Source: Stygiobacter sp043807765 (lineage in GTDB: Bacteria; Bacteroidota; Ignavibacteria; Ignavibacteriales; Melioribacteraceae). Taken from it: DNA of 64,000 nt. A program made the translations under genes and the position numbers. Under the pieces are notes generated by a model. That model saw only the letters and a list, made by a program, of their open reading frames with translations, had not been told where the DNA came from and ran no database searches. This document shows, piece by piece, positions 9,940-18,074 of this stretch. The stretch's first letter is position 1. Every line of letters starts with the position of its first letter. The DNA is taken from positions 4,146 to 68,145 of the forward strand of contig JAZDFQ010000094.1 of assembly GCA_043807765.1 (NCBI GenBank), given 5' to 3'.

Positions 9940-9979
9940 CGCCTTAAAAAGGCATCTCTAATTGGGCGTTTATTATTTT
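9938..9979 (+). terminator. Intrinsic terminator after ruvX
   Basis: The arms AACGCC (9938-9943) and GGCGTT (9965-9970) can pair, and a smaller internal hairpin (GCCTTAAAAAGGC, 9941-9953) is an alternative fold. A T-rich tail follows. It separates the housekeeping run from the BMC operon. Confidence 0.55.
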
Positions 9980-10006
9980 GACATTTTTAACTATATGAAC
10001 TATTTT
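9978..10006 (+). promoter_or_regulatory. Promoter for the BMC shell operon
   Basis: TTGACA at 9978-9983 matches the -35 consensus exactly and is followed after 17 bases by TATTTT at 10001-10006; this continues as TATTTTG, close to the Bacteroidota -7 element TAnnTTTG. It lies directly behind the ruvX terminator and 36 bases before the first BMC start, which has GGAG at 10031-10034. Seen in sequence; no transcription data. Confidence 0.5.
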
Positions 10007-10041
10007 GTAAACAAATAAAAAATCAAATTCGGAGCAAAAAT

Positions 10042-10323
10042 ATGACACTTGATGCACTTGGAATGATTGAAACAAAAGGATTAGTTGGGGCTATTGAAGC
10101 TGCGGACGCAATGGTAAAAGCGGCTAAAGTAGAATTATTAGGGAAAGAAACTATTGGCGGCGGATATGTAACTGTAATGGTTCGCGGTGATGTTGGTGCT
10201 GTTAAAGCAGCTACAGATGCCGGTGCTGCTGCAGCTCAGAGAGTTGGTGAATTAGTATCAGTACATGTTATTCCACGTCCTCATACAGACGTAGAACTTA
10301 TTCTTCCAAAACGCACTAAGTAA
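10042..10323 (+). CDS. BMC-domain shell protein (hexamer-forming, BMC-H type)
   Basis: Protein of 93 residues consisting of a single Pfam BMC domain. The N-terminal LGMIETKGLVGAIEAADAMVKAA and the later DAGAAAAQRVGELVSVHVIPRPH are classic for the hexameric shell proteins (CsoS1/PduA/EutM class) that tile bacterial microcompartment facets. The length fits the family. It lies 9 bases before a second BMC gene with the same N-terminal pattern, so the pair is a tandem duplication. A promoter and terminator bracket this two-gene unit. Which compartment it builds is not shown locally, but the tagged DeoC at 18 kb suggests sugar-phosphate metabolism. Confidence 0.97.
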   Translation: MTLDALGMIETKGLVGAIEAADAMVKAAKVELLGKETIGGGYVTVMVRGDVGAVKAATDAGAAAAQRVGELVSVHVIPRPHTDVELILPKRTK

Positions 10324-10332
10324 TTTTACGTT

Positions 10333-11004
10333 ATGCTCTTAGCTCTTGGACTTATTGAAACCAAAGGGTTGATTGGCGCTATTGAAGCTGCTGATGCGAT
10401 GGTAAAAGCAGCTAATGTAAAGTTGGTCAGCAAAGAAAAAATTACAGCGGCTTTGGTTACTATCAAAGTTGTTGGGGAAGTTGCGGCAGTAAAAGCAGCA
10501 GTAGATGCCGGAGCAGCCGCTGCTCAAAGAGTAGGTCAACTTGTTGCCGCTCATGTAATTCCTCGCCCGGATGATCAGATTGAATGTTTAATCTCTGATA
10601 TGCCTCTTGAAGAACCAAAAGAAGAAGTTTTACCTAAAGTAAAAAAGGTTAAAGAAAAGGTAGAAGAGAAGCCGGTGGTTGATTCTCTCTTTAGCCAAGT
10701 TGAAAAAGAGCCGAAGAATAAAACAGAAGTTGAAAAGCCGGTAATTTCCAGAATTGAGGAATTGAAATCGGAAGCTTTGGAAGAAGCAGAAGAAATTATA
10801 TCTGAAGAAGAAACTGCTTCAGATGAAAATGAACCAATTATTTCAGATGGTGTTACTGTTCCTCCCGAAAGCGAACTATTGGGATTGAACGTACATAAGC
10901 TTCGTCATTTAGCCCGTTCGTTCGAGAATTTTCCGATAAAGGGAAGGCAAATTTCAAGAGCAAATAGAGAAGTTTTAATCGAATTCTTTAATCAGATCCG
11001 ATAA
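10333..11004 (+). CDS. BMC-domain shell protein with long acidic linker and C-terminal SAP/Rho-N-like segment
   Basis: Protein of 223 residues. Residues 1-88 are a BMC domain (LGLIETKGLIGAIEAADAM; DAGAAAAQRVGQLVAAHVIPRPD). Residues about 90-170 form a charged, low-complexity linker rich in Glu/Lys/Pro. Residues about 178-223 form a compact helical segment (GLNVHKLRHLARSF, then FPIKGRQISRANREVLIEFF) that resembles helix-extended-loop-helix folds such as SAP or Rho-N. EutK is a known BMC protein with an extra C-terminal nucleic-acid-binding-like domain, so this is an analogous design. The tail could bind nucleic acid, tether cargo or link shells. No clear ribosome site precedes its ATG; coupling to the first BMC gene (gap 9) is likely. 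The terminator at 11031 ends the unit. Confidence 0.93.
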   Translation: MLLALGLIETKGLIGAIEAADAMVKAANVKLVSKEKITAALVTIKVVGEVAAVKAAVDAGAAAAQRVGQLVAAHVIPRPDDQIECLISDMPLEEPKEEVLPKVKKVKEKVEEKPVVDSLFSQVEKEPKNKTEVEKPVISRIEELKSEALEEAEEIISEEETASDENEPIISDGVTVPPESELLGLNVHKLRHLARSFENFPIKGRQISRANREVLIEFFNQIR

Positions 11005-11030
11005 TAATTATTTGAAATATAAGTTTGGCA

Positions 11031-11058
11031 AAACTCCACGTCTGTGGAGTTTTTTTTA
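11031..11058 (+). terminator. Intrinsic terminator after the BMC operon
   Basis: Perfect 8-bp stem AACTCCAC (11032-11039) / GTGGAGTT (11044-11051) with a GTCT loop and a run of T to 11057. It ends only about 10 bases before the next start codon (11068), which is unusually tight. Confidence 0.85.
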
Positions 11059-11067
11059 TATTTAAAC

Positions 11068-11979
11068 ATGAAGAAAAAAATAATAACCATTTCATTTATT
11101 GCATTATTATCCGCAGTTTTCTGGGGCATTGTGGCTATGTCGCAAGATTATATTGCCACTATCAAAGTTCGTATTGTATATACTGACTTGCCCAAAAACT
11201 ATTCGGTTGGGAATACTTCATTAACAGAATCGTATCTGCAAGTGAAGGGAAAGGGATGGGAATTAGCCAAGCTTACAGTTGGCTCGTATACTGACTTCTA
11301 TGTATCGGTTCATAAAAGAGCCGGAAGACACAAAAAAGATTTGGGAGACTTCATTGAATCTAATCAGTGGCTTTTCCCATCGATGCAGATTTTGCAAATT
11401 TCCCCTTCGCAAATCGAATTCGATATTGACCGAATCAATTCGAAAGTTGTAAGAGTCTCAAATAATTTTAGACTGAATTTTAAACCGGGATTTGATTCTA
11501 CATCTCAAGTCATATTGCAGCCATCAACTGTAGAAATATTCGGTTCAAATTCTCTTTTGCAGTCGATAGATTCTATCAACACAACTACACAAGAATTTAA
11601 TGATCTATCGGAAACAATAAGTTCTTACGTGCAACTGCAAGAGATTCCGGGTGTTAGATACTCTGTGAATCGTGTAAGATTGGATGTTGAAGTTCAGAAA
11701 ATTGTCGAAAAGAGTTTTAGCGGAATCCCGGTTGAAGTAAAGAATGTACCGGCTTCAAAAGAACTTATTCTTTATCCTTCAAAACTGGATATAGTTTTGA
11801 GAGGCGGAATAAACAAACTTGGTAGGCTTACAAACGACAGTATTATAGTTGTGGTTGATTATTGGGAAGCACTAAAAGAAGAAGGGGGCAAGGTAGAGCC
11901 GGAAATTATAGCTCCGAATTTTACCAAAGTAATATCGGCGGAACCTAAAAAACTAGAATACATAATAAAACAATACTAA
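11068..11979 (+). CDS. YbbR-like domain protein, membrane anchored
   Basis: Protein of 303 residues. The ATG at 11068 is chosen because an in-frame GTG at 11044 lies inside the terminator stem. An N-terminal transmembrane segment or uncleaved signal (IITISFIALLSAVFWGIVAMS) is followed by repeated beta modules with YbbR features (IVYTDLPKNY, then IPVEVKNVPASKELILYPSKLDIVLRG). In Firmicutes, YbbR/CdaR proteins regulate the diadenylate cyclase CdaA; in Bacteroidota their role is less clear, and no cdaA is adjacent here. tmk starts right after its stop, so these probably form one operon. Extracytoplasmic location is inferred. Confidence 0.7.
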   Translation: MKKKIITISFIALLSAVFWGIVAMSQDYIATIKVRIVYTDLPKNYSVGNTSLTESYLQVKGKGWELAKLTVGSYTDFYVSVHKRAGRHKKDLGDFIESNQWLFPSMQILQISPSQIEFDIDRINSKVVRVSNNFRLNFKPGFDSTSQVILQPSTVEIFGSNSLLQSIDSINTTTQEFNDLSETISSYVQLQEIPGVRYSVNRVRLDVEVQKIVEKSFSGIPVEVKNVPASKELILYPSKLDIVLRGGINKLGRLTNDSIIVVVDYWEALKEEGGKVEPEIIAPNFTKVISAEPKKLEYIIKQY

Positions 11980-11980
11980 C

Positions 11981-12598
11981 ATGTTCATAACATTTGAAGG
12001 TTTAGATTTTTGCGGTAAGTCAACTCAAGTACAGTTGCTTGAAAAATTATTAATTGATGAGGGGCATAAAGTTAAAATTATACGCGAACCCGGCGGAACA
12101 AACATTTCAGAAAAAATTAGAAATGTTTTGCTGGATAAGAAAAATTCGGAAATGCTGATAGAGACTGAACTTGTTTTATTTGCTGCAAGCCGTGCTCAAT
12201 TAGTCGGAGAAGTGATCATTCCATTGCTTGATAAAAAAGCATTTGTAATTTCAGATAGATTTCATGATTCTTCGATAGCTTATCAAGCTTTCGGCAGAGG
12301 AATAAATTTGGAATTTGTTTCGGAACTACAAAAATTTGTCATCGGCAAAGCCGTCCCCGATTTAACTTTTCTAATTGATATTCCGATTGAAGAAGTAGTT
12401 AGAAGAAAAGCTCTGGTTAAACATGTTCAGCTTGACCGGATTGAAAGATCAAAAATGGATTTTTATGAGAAAGTTAGAGAGGGTTACCTTTACTTAGCTG
12501 AAAAAGAAAAAAGATTTCGAAAAATAGATGGCACTTTAACGATTGAGCAAATCCAAAAAATTATTGTTGATGAAATAACAGAATATTCGAAAGGATGA
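11981..12598 (+). CDS. tmk: Thymidylate kinase
   Basis: Protein of 205 residues that phosphorylates dTMP to dTDP. Visible: P-loop FEGLDFCGKSTQ (residues 4-15), the substrate-binding REPGGT, and SDRFHDSSIAYQAFGRG, the DR(Y/F)xxSSxAYQ signature. The lid region (residues 140-155) and length are normal. It begins directly after the YbbR stop and is followed by ctpA after 4 bases, with the Shine-Dalgarno AAGGA for ctpA lying at its 3' end. Confidence 0.96.
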   Translation: MFITFEGLDFCGKSTQVQLLEKLLIDEGHKVKIIREPGGTNISEKIRNVLLDKKNSEMLIETELVLFAASRAQLVGEVIIPLLDKKAFVISDRFHDSSIAYQAFGRGINLEFVSELQKFVIGKAVPDLTFLIDIPIEEVVRRKALVKHVQLDRIERSKMDFYEKVREGYLYLAEKEKRFRKIDGTLTIEQIQKIIVDEITEYSKG

Positions 12599-12602
12599 TT
12601 TG

Positions 12603-14240
12603 ATGAAGAAGAGAGTTTTATATGCAGCTTTGGCTGTTTTTATTTTTTCCGGTTTTTTAACACGCGATAATGATATTTATTTTGAAATAAATAAGAGCAT
12701 AGAAATTTTCGGGCGAGTCTACAAAGAGGTTGCTCTAAATTATGTTGATGATCTTAATCCGGAAAATTTTATGATTGCCGGAATTGAAGGAATGCTCTCT
12801 ACGCTCGATCCTTATTCCAACTTTATTGATATATCACAACAGAAAGACATTGAGATAATTACAAAGGGGAAATACGGCGGCATTGGAGCGACTATAGGCG
12901 TAAGAAATAGTGAAGTTACTGTGGTCGATTTAATAGAGGGTTTTTCGGCCCAAAGACAAGGAATGAGGATAGGTGATGTAATTATCAAGATTAATGATCA
13001 ACCTATAGGTAAAGATAATTACGATAGACTTGGAGACTTCCTAAAAGGAGATGTCGGTACAAGCCTTTCTGTTACTGTAAAAAGAGATAACTCTTCAGAC
13101 CCGATTGTTTTTAACTTAGTCCGTGAAGAAATTGAAATTAAGAACGTTCCTTATTATGGCTTTATTCCGGAAAATAGCAATAATGCGTATTTGAAACTGA
13201 GCGGTTTTTCTCAGACTGCCGGTGAAGAAGTAAAGAGAGCGCTCTTAAATCTAAAGGCAAAGAAAGAAATTAATTCGCTTGTAATAGATCTTCGCGGTAA
13301 TCCGGGCGGTTTGCTTGATGCAGCGATTGACGTCTGCGAGAAGTTCTTGCAGAAAGGACAACTCGTTGTAACTGTAAAGGGAAGAGACTCCTTAAATGTG
13401 AAAAATCATTTTTCTCTGGAAGAGCCAATTCTTCCCGAAACAAAAGTGGTGCTTCTGATTGATGAAGGAACAGCTTCTGCCGCCGAAATTGTGGCCGGCG
13501 CGTTGCAAGATCACGATAGAGCTGTTATTCTTGGAACAAATTCCTTTGGAAAAGGATTAGTGCAAACAATATTGCCTCTTCCTTATAACAATTCTCTTAA
13601 GCTAACAACTGCAAGGTATTACACACCAAGCGGCAGATCTATTCAGAAGATTAATTATTCAGATAAGGGAAGAATATTTGAAACAGACCATAGCATTACC
13701 AAAAGAGAATTTAAGACTGATAAGAAACGCACGGTTTATTCTGCCGGTGGAATTATGCCCGATACTGTAGTGAAAAACATAAGCAATTCAGAATTAGTTA
13801 AGAGATTATTGGCGGAAGGCGTATACTTCAAATTCGCTACACATTATTATAATATTAATCCCTCTTTAGATATTGCATCAATTTCTCAACAAAAATTACT
13901 TGGCGAGTTTTCATCTTATTTAGCAAAGGAAAAATTTGAGTTTGTTTCAAAATCGGAAAAGCTTATTGAGCAATTAAAATCAGCTGCGGTTGATGAGAAA
14001 CTGGATCAAAAGTTTATTGAGCAGCTAGAGAAAATGAAAGCTGAGTTCGACTCTAATCATTCAAATGAAATTCAAAAGTACAAAGATGATATTTACAACT
14101 TCATCCGTGAAGAACTGATTGTACGGACAGGCGGCAAAGAGAAGAGGTTAAGAGAATCTTTGATGTTTGATAAACAATATGATATAGCTTGTAAAATTTT
14201 AGAGAATCAGAAACTATACAGTAAAATATTAAGTAAGTGA
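12603..14240 (+). CDS. ctpA: S41 family C-terminal processing peptidase (CtpA/Prc type)
   Basis: Protein of 545 residues; ATG 12603 is preferred over TTG 12600 because AAGGA (12591-12595) is well spaced. An N-terminal hydrophobic signal or anchor (VLYAALAVFIFSGFL) is followed by a PDZ domain at about 85-165 (YGGIGATIGV, GMRIGDVIIKIND) and the S41 protease domain. The Ser/Lys dyad is visible: S292 in EGTASAAEI and K317 in NSFGKGLVQ. A C-terminal helical extension of about 150 residues follows. Such enzymes cleave envelope proteins in the periplasm from the C-terminus. It is the last gene of the YbbR-tmk-ctpA run. Confidence 0.93.
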   Translation: MKKRVLYAALAVFIFSGFLTRDNDIYFEINKSIEIFGRVYKEVALNYVDDLNPENFMIAGIEGMLSTLDPYSNFIDISQQKDIEIITKGKYGGIGATIGVRNSEVTVVDLIEGFSAQRQGMRIGDVIIKINDQPIGKDNYDRLGDFLKGDVGTSLSVTVKRDNSSDPIVFNLVREEIEIKNVPYYGFIPENSNNAYLKLSGFSQTAGEEVKRALLNLKAKKEINSLVIDLRGNPGGLLDAAIDVCEKFLQKGQLVVTVKGRDSLNVKNHFSLEEPILPETKVVLLIDEGTASAAEIVAGALQDHDRAVILGTNSFGKGLVQTILPLPYNNSLKLTTARYYTPSGRSIQKINYSDKGRIFETDHSITKREFKTDKKRTVYSAGGIMPDTVVKNISNSELVKRLLAEGVYFKFATHYYNINPSLDIASISQQKLLGEFSSYLAKEKFEFVSKSEKLIEQLKSAAVDEKLDQKFIEQLEKMKAEFDSNHSNEIQKYKDDIYNFIREELIVRTGGKEKRLRESLMFDKQYDIACKILENQKLYSKILSK

Positions 14241-14300
14241 TGAATCTGTTTTCAAACCAAAAATTATGTTGCTATCTTTATTCAGAAATTAAACGGTTAT

Positions 14301-14591
14301 ATGGGAATATCTAAAGTATTTATCTATCGAAACCCGCAATTATCAAGATGCCCGAGCTGTAATAGTCTTGCTACACTGCATAGGTCCCGTGCAAGAAATA
14401 TGTGGGAACAAATAGTCCGTCGGACTACATTCTTTAAGAATTATCGATGTAAACAGTGTGGCTGGCGCGGGTTTCGCTCTACTATAATTATTTCGAAGAA
14501 ATCATGGAAAGTGGTCTCGATGTATTTAGTTCTCGTTTTGTTAACTGCGTTGATAGCTCGTTATATAATTACACATTTTGTTTTGCGTTAA
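14301..14591 (+). CDS. Small zinc-ribbon membrane protein, unknown function
   Basis: Protein of 96 residues. Two cysteine pairs, CPSC near residue 18 and CKQC near residue 51, would form a zinc ribbon. A C-terminal hydrophobic helix (MYLVLVLLTALIARYIITHFVL) would anchor it in the membrane with the ribbon in the cytoplasm. I do not recognise a named family. The gene converges tail to tail with the minus-strand DnaQ-UvrC gene, with adjacent stop codons. ATG has no strong ribosome site. The Cys pattern makes a real gene likely. Confidence 0.65.
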   Translation: MGISKVFIYRNPQLSRCPSCNSLATLHRSRARNMWEQIVRRTTFFKNYRCKQCGWRGFRSTIIISKKSWKVVSMYLVLVLLTALIARYIITHFVLR

Positions 14592-16265
14592 CTACATAAT
14601 ACGCGTGAAAATAAAATCAGCACCTAATTCTTCAGCACTTGTGTAGTCCTTTAGGTAGTGGATTTTTATTTGTCCCCGGTTTCTAATTAACCAGCTTAAC
14701 CCAATCTTTAGCCTTTCAAGATCTTTTTGTGTGAGTTCTCTCTTTGCATTTATTGATCCGGCAAAATATTCTTCTATTGCATTCTCAATCGAGGTCGATC
14801 CTTTTTCTACGAATAAATTTTTGAAATACATTTTCCCTTCGAGTAGAAGGACATATTCATTCTTTGGAGTGCTGGAAATCTCAATTAACACATTCGCTTT
14901 ATTTAACGGTTCTGAAAGTATTGATGAACGCTGTAATTGATTTAGAATTCTTTGTACTACATCCCTAATTTGTGCAGCTTCTTCAAATTTTTGTTTTTCG
15001 CTAAACTCTTTCATCTTATTCAAAAGTCTATCTACTGCCGATTGATTATGACCGCTAAGAAATTCGTGTACACGAAGTAGTTCTTCTTGATAGTCGTCAT
15101 TAATGTTTTCTTCTATACATGGCCCTTTGCATCTATGTATATCCATCAAGTAGCATTTTCTTCCTTTAGTAAACTCCTTGATATCACACTCTCTAAGCTG
15201 GAAAGCGCGATCTATAATTTCCTTTGTTTCTATAACAGAATTTCTATTGGGATACGGACCATAATAATCAGCACCGTCAAATTCAAAAGTACTGGCTGTT
15301 TCTGCCGAAGGAAAATTTTCCGTTGCGCTTATACGAATGAAATAACTGCGGGGGAAGTTTTTAAGCATCGTATTAAAGCGGGGTTTGTGAACCTTAATTA
15401 GTTCAGCTTCAGCTAGAAGTGCCGTTAATTCCGAATTTGTAGTTTGGAACTCTAATGAACTAGCTGTCTGTACAATCTTTTTTGATTTGCGAAGTGCCGT
15501 ACTCATAAAATGATTTTTTACACGGTCTTTTAAGGATTTTGCTTTACCGATATAAACAATTACGCCTTTAGAGTTTTTGAAAAAATAAACTCCAGGTAGC
15601 GCCGGGACTCTAAATAAATCATCTGTTAATTTTTTCTTTGTAGTATTTAGCTTTGCCGGAATATATGTAGAACTTTGAAATGAAATTAAATCATCAATCG
15701 AATCAACATTGTGATCATCGCGGAGAGTTTTGAACATCTTAATCAGAATTTTGCCGGTAGCGGTGGCATCTCCCAAACCCCGGTGCACATCGCGATGCCG
15801 GATTTTAAAATGCTTTACAATGTTTCCTAAAGATTTGCTAGGCAGAGCCGGAAAAAGTTTTCTAGCCAGTTTTAGAGTGCAAATTGCATTGTTCGGAATC
15901 ATTTCATTTTCGGAAACCATACATTCATTACGCAAGAAAGCTATATCAAAACCGAGATTGTGAGCAACAAGTACCGAATCACTCATGAATTCTTTGATTT
16001 TGGGAAAGACTTCTTCAAAATAGGGAGCGTCTTCCACATCAGAATTTGTAATTCCGGTGATATTAGAAATGTAATAGGGAACCGGTCTGCCGGGATTTAT
16101 AAACGTAGAAAATGTATCTACAATTTTCCCTTTTTTAATTCGAGCCATGCCTATTTCAATTACTTTATCGGAACGGGCGGAAACACCGGTCGTTTCAAAG
16201 TCGAAAACGCAGTATTCGGCTTCTTCAAAAGGAATTGACTCTATATTTTTTTCAGCTTTCATCAT
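14592..16265 (-). CDS. DEDDh exonuclease - GIY-YIG nuclease fusion (DnaQ/UvrC-like, Cho type)
   Basis: Protein of about 557 residues when started at the ATG at 16265; an upstream ATG at 16358 would add a 31-residue N-terminus overlapping the divergent gene, and is less likely. The N-terminal half is a DnaQ-type proofreading exonuclease (FDFETTG, VAHNLGFDIAFL, HRGLGDATATG, giving D-E-D-H-D). The middle is a UvrC-type GIY-YIG domain (LPGVYFFKN, IVYIGKAKSLKDRV). A UvrB/UvrC interaction-like region follows (FEEAAQIRD). Such fusions are known in Bacteroidota and related phyla and resemble E. coli Cho, which makes the 3' incision in nucleotide excision repair. It lacks the UvrC RNase H and HhH domains, so it does not replace UvrC outright. 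Confidence 0.85.
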   Translation of the reverse strand: MMKAEKNIESIPFEEAEYCVFDFETTGVSARSDKVIEIGMARIKKGKIVDTFSTFINPGRPVPYYISNITGITNSDVEDAPYFEEVFPKIKEFMSDSVLVAHNLGFDIAFLRNECMVSENEMIPNNAICTLKLARKLFPALPSKSLGNIVKHFKIRHRDVHRGLGDATATGKILIKMFKTLRDDHNVDSIDDLISFQSSTYIPAKLNTTKKKLTDDLFRVPALPGVYFFKNSKGVIVYIGKAKSLKDRVKNHFMSTALRKSKKIVQTASSLEFQTTNSELTALLAEAELIKVHKPRFNTMLKNFPRSYFIRISATENFPSAETASTFEFDGADYYGPYPNRNSVIETKEIIDRAFQLRECDIKEFTKGRKCYLMDIHRCKGPCIEENINDDYQEELLRVHEFLSGHNQSAVDRLLNKMKEFSEKQKFEEAAQIRDVVQRILNQLQRSSILSEPLNKANVLIEISSTPKNEYVLLLEGKMYFKNLFVEKGSTSIENAIEEYFAGSINAKRELTQKDLERLKIGLSWLIRNRGQIKIHYLKDYTSAEELGADFIFTRIM

Positions 16266-16348
16266 GTCAAATTTAACTAAAAACAAAACGATGAGAAATT
16301 TTCTTATCCAGTTCATTTTAGATATATTTTGACTAAAGATGAGAGCAA

Positions 16349-17161
16349 ATGACGACAAATATTTTATTTATTGGTGATATTGTAGGCGATCCGGGTTTAG
16401 ACATTGTTAGAATGTGGCTGCCCAGCTTGCAAAAAAAATATAGAACAGATTTAATCATTGCGAATGGCGAAAATGCTGCCGATGGAAAAGGTTGTACCGA
16501 GCGGGAAGCTAAAATCCTTTTTGAGCTTGGCGTTAATGTAATAACCGGCGGCAATCACACTTGGGATAAACATCAATCGCAAGATTACTTGAAGAAAGAT
16601 TCGCGCGCTTTGCGCCCTTTGAATTATCCAAAAGGAACATTTGGAAACGGTTATTATATAGCTGATACTCCGAAAGGAAAAGTAGCTGTAATAAATCTAC
16701 AAGGACGCTCCTATATGACAGCAATTGATTGCCCTTTTAGAGCAGCAGAATGGGTAATCGCGAAGATAAAACATGAAGCAAAAATGATATTTATTGATAT
16801 TCACGCTGAGGCAACCGCGGAAAAATTGGCACTTGCTCAGTTTCTTGATGGAAAAGTTTCGGCAGTAGTTGGAACGCACACTCACGTGCAGACTTCCGAT
16901 GAAAGAATATTAAAAGGGGGAACCAGTTACATAACTGATGTTGGAATGACCGGTCCTTACGATTCCGTTATTGGAATGAAAACAGACGCGGCAATAAACC
17001 GTTTCTTATATCAAACGCCGCAGAAGTATCAGACAGCAACAGATAATGTTCATTTAACCGGTGTTTTTATCAGAGTGGATTCCGAAACCGGGAAAACTAT
17101 TGGAATAGAAAGAATATTTATTCCGGAGTTCGATAGACAAGTTCAAGAAGTTACAGAATAA
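16349..17161 (+). CDS. ymdB: YmdB-family metallophosphoesterase (2',3'-cyclic phosphodiesterase)
   Basis: Protein of 270 residues, the normal length. Metal-binding motifs of the calcineurin-like fold are visible: NILFIGDIVGDPG at the N-terminus, IANGENAADG, GGNHTWD, and VVGTHTHVQTSD. Bacillus YmdB hydrolyses 2',3'-cAMP and affects biofilm and motility gene expression; the role elsewhere is unclear. The gene is divergent from the DnaQ-UvrC fusion, with about 80 bases between preferred starts, and is followed by folD after 17 bases. Confidence 0.92.
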   Translation: MTTNILFIGDIVGDPGLDIVRMWLPSLQKKYRTDLIIANGENAADGKGCTEREAKILFELGVNVITGGNHTWDKHQSQDYLKKDSRALRPLNYPKGTFGNGYYIADTPKGKVAVINLQGRSYMTAIDCPFRAAEWVIAKIKHEAKMIFIDIHAEATAEKLALAQFLDGKVSAVVGTHTHVQTSDERILKGGTSYITDVGMTGPYDSVIGMKTDAAINRFLYQTPQKYQTATDNVHLTGVFIRVDSETGKTIGIERIFIPEFDRQVQEVTE

Positions 17162-17178
17162 GAAGAGCAATAGAGTTT

Positions 17179-18072
17179 ATGACAACGATTATTGATGGAA
17201 AGAAAGTAGCTGCAGAGATTCGGGAAGAACTGAAGAAAAAGTGTGATTGGCTAAAATCGGTTGCGCTTGAGGTCCCCGGATTAGTTACAATTCTTGTAGG
17301 CAACAATCCGGCTTCCGAAGCTTATGTAAATTCGAAAGCTAAAGCTTGCCACGAAATTGGTATGCGTTCCATTGTGGAAAAACTTTCGGAAGATATTAGC
17401 GAAGCGAATTTACTGGCGCTGGTTCAAAAATATAATACCGATGAAACCATTCATGGAATTCTTGTCCAGCTGCCGCTGCCGAAGCATATAAATGAAGATA
17501 AAGTTATTGAAGCAATTGACCCGAAGAAAGATGTGGATGGATTTCATCCGATAAGCGTAGGCAATCTTGTAATTGGAAAAGATGCTTTGCTTCCTTGTAC
17601 GCCGCACGGAGTTGTAGAACTTCTTATGCGGTACAAAATTCCAACCGACGGAAAACATGTAGTTGTTGTAGGAAGAAGCAATATTGTAGGAAAGCCGGTT
17701 GCTAATCTTCTTTTGCAGAAGAAAGAGGGAGCTAACGCAATTGTTACAATCTGCCATTCCGCATCAAAGGATATTTCTTACTTTACAAAGCAAGCTGATA
17801 TTCTAATTGCTGCAATAGGCAAACCAAATTACATAAAAGCCGATATGGTTAAAGATGGTGTTGTAGTAATAGATGTCGGCATTAATAGAGTTGAAGACAC
17901 ATCGGAAAAGAAAGGCTATAAGTTAGTCGGCGATGTAGATTATGTAGAGGTTTCTCAAAAGGCTTCCTACATTACTCCGGTTCCGGGAGGAGTTGGACCG
18001 ATGACGATTGCAATGCTGCTTCAAAATACTTTTCTTGCTTATATAAAAATGACTAATCAAAAACTGAAATAA
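17179..18072 (+). CDS. folD: Bifunctional methylenetetrahydrofolate dehydrogenase/methenyl-THF cyclohydrolase
   Basis: Protein of 297 residues, the usual FolD size. Motifs: AYVNSKAKACHEIGM with the catalytic Tyr and Lys, VQLPLPKHI, DPKKDVDGFHP, the NADP-binding VVVGRSNIVGKPVA, and the C-terminal TPVPGGVGPMTIAML. It interconverts 5,10-methylene-THF, methenyl-THF and 10-formyl-THF. The gene sits between ymdB and deoC with short gaps (17 and 2 bases), so the three probably form one operon. Confidence 0.97.
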   Translation: MTTIIDGKKVAAEIREELKKKCDWLKSVALEVPGLVTILVGNNPASEAYVNSKAKACHEIGMRSIVEKLSEDISEANLLALVQKYNTDETIHGILVQLPLPKHINEDKVIEAIDPKKDVDGFHPISVGNLVIGKDALLPCTPHGVVELLMRYKIPTDGKHVVVVGRSNIVGKPVANLLLQKKEGANAIVTICHSASKDISYFTKQADILIAAIGKPNYIKADMVKDGVVVIDVGINRVEDTSEKKGYKLVGDVDYVEVSQKASYITPVPGGVGPMTIAMLLQNTFLAYIKMTNQKLK

Positions 18073-18074
18073 AT

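Noticed and set aside
16266..16358. Longer N-terminus for the DnaQ-UvrC fusion starting at 16358
   Set aside because: It would overlap the start of the divergent ymdB gene, and the exonuclease domain begins only after residue 40 of that version.
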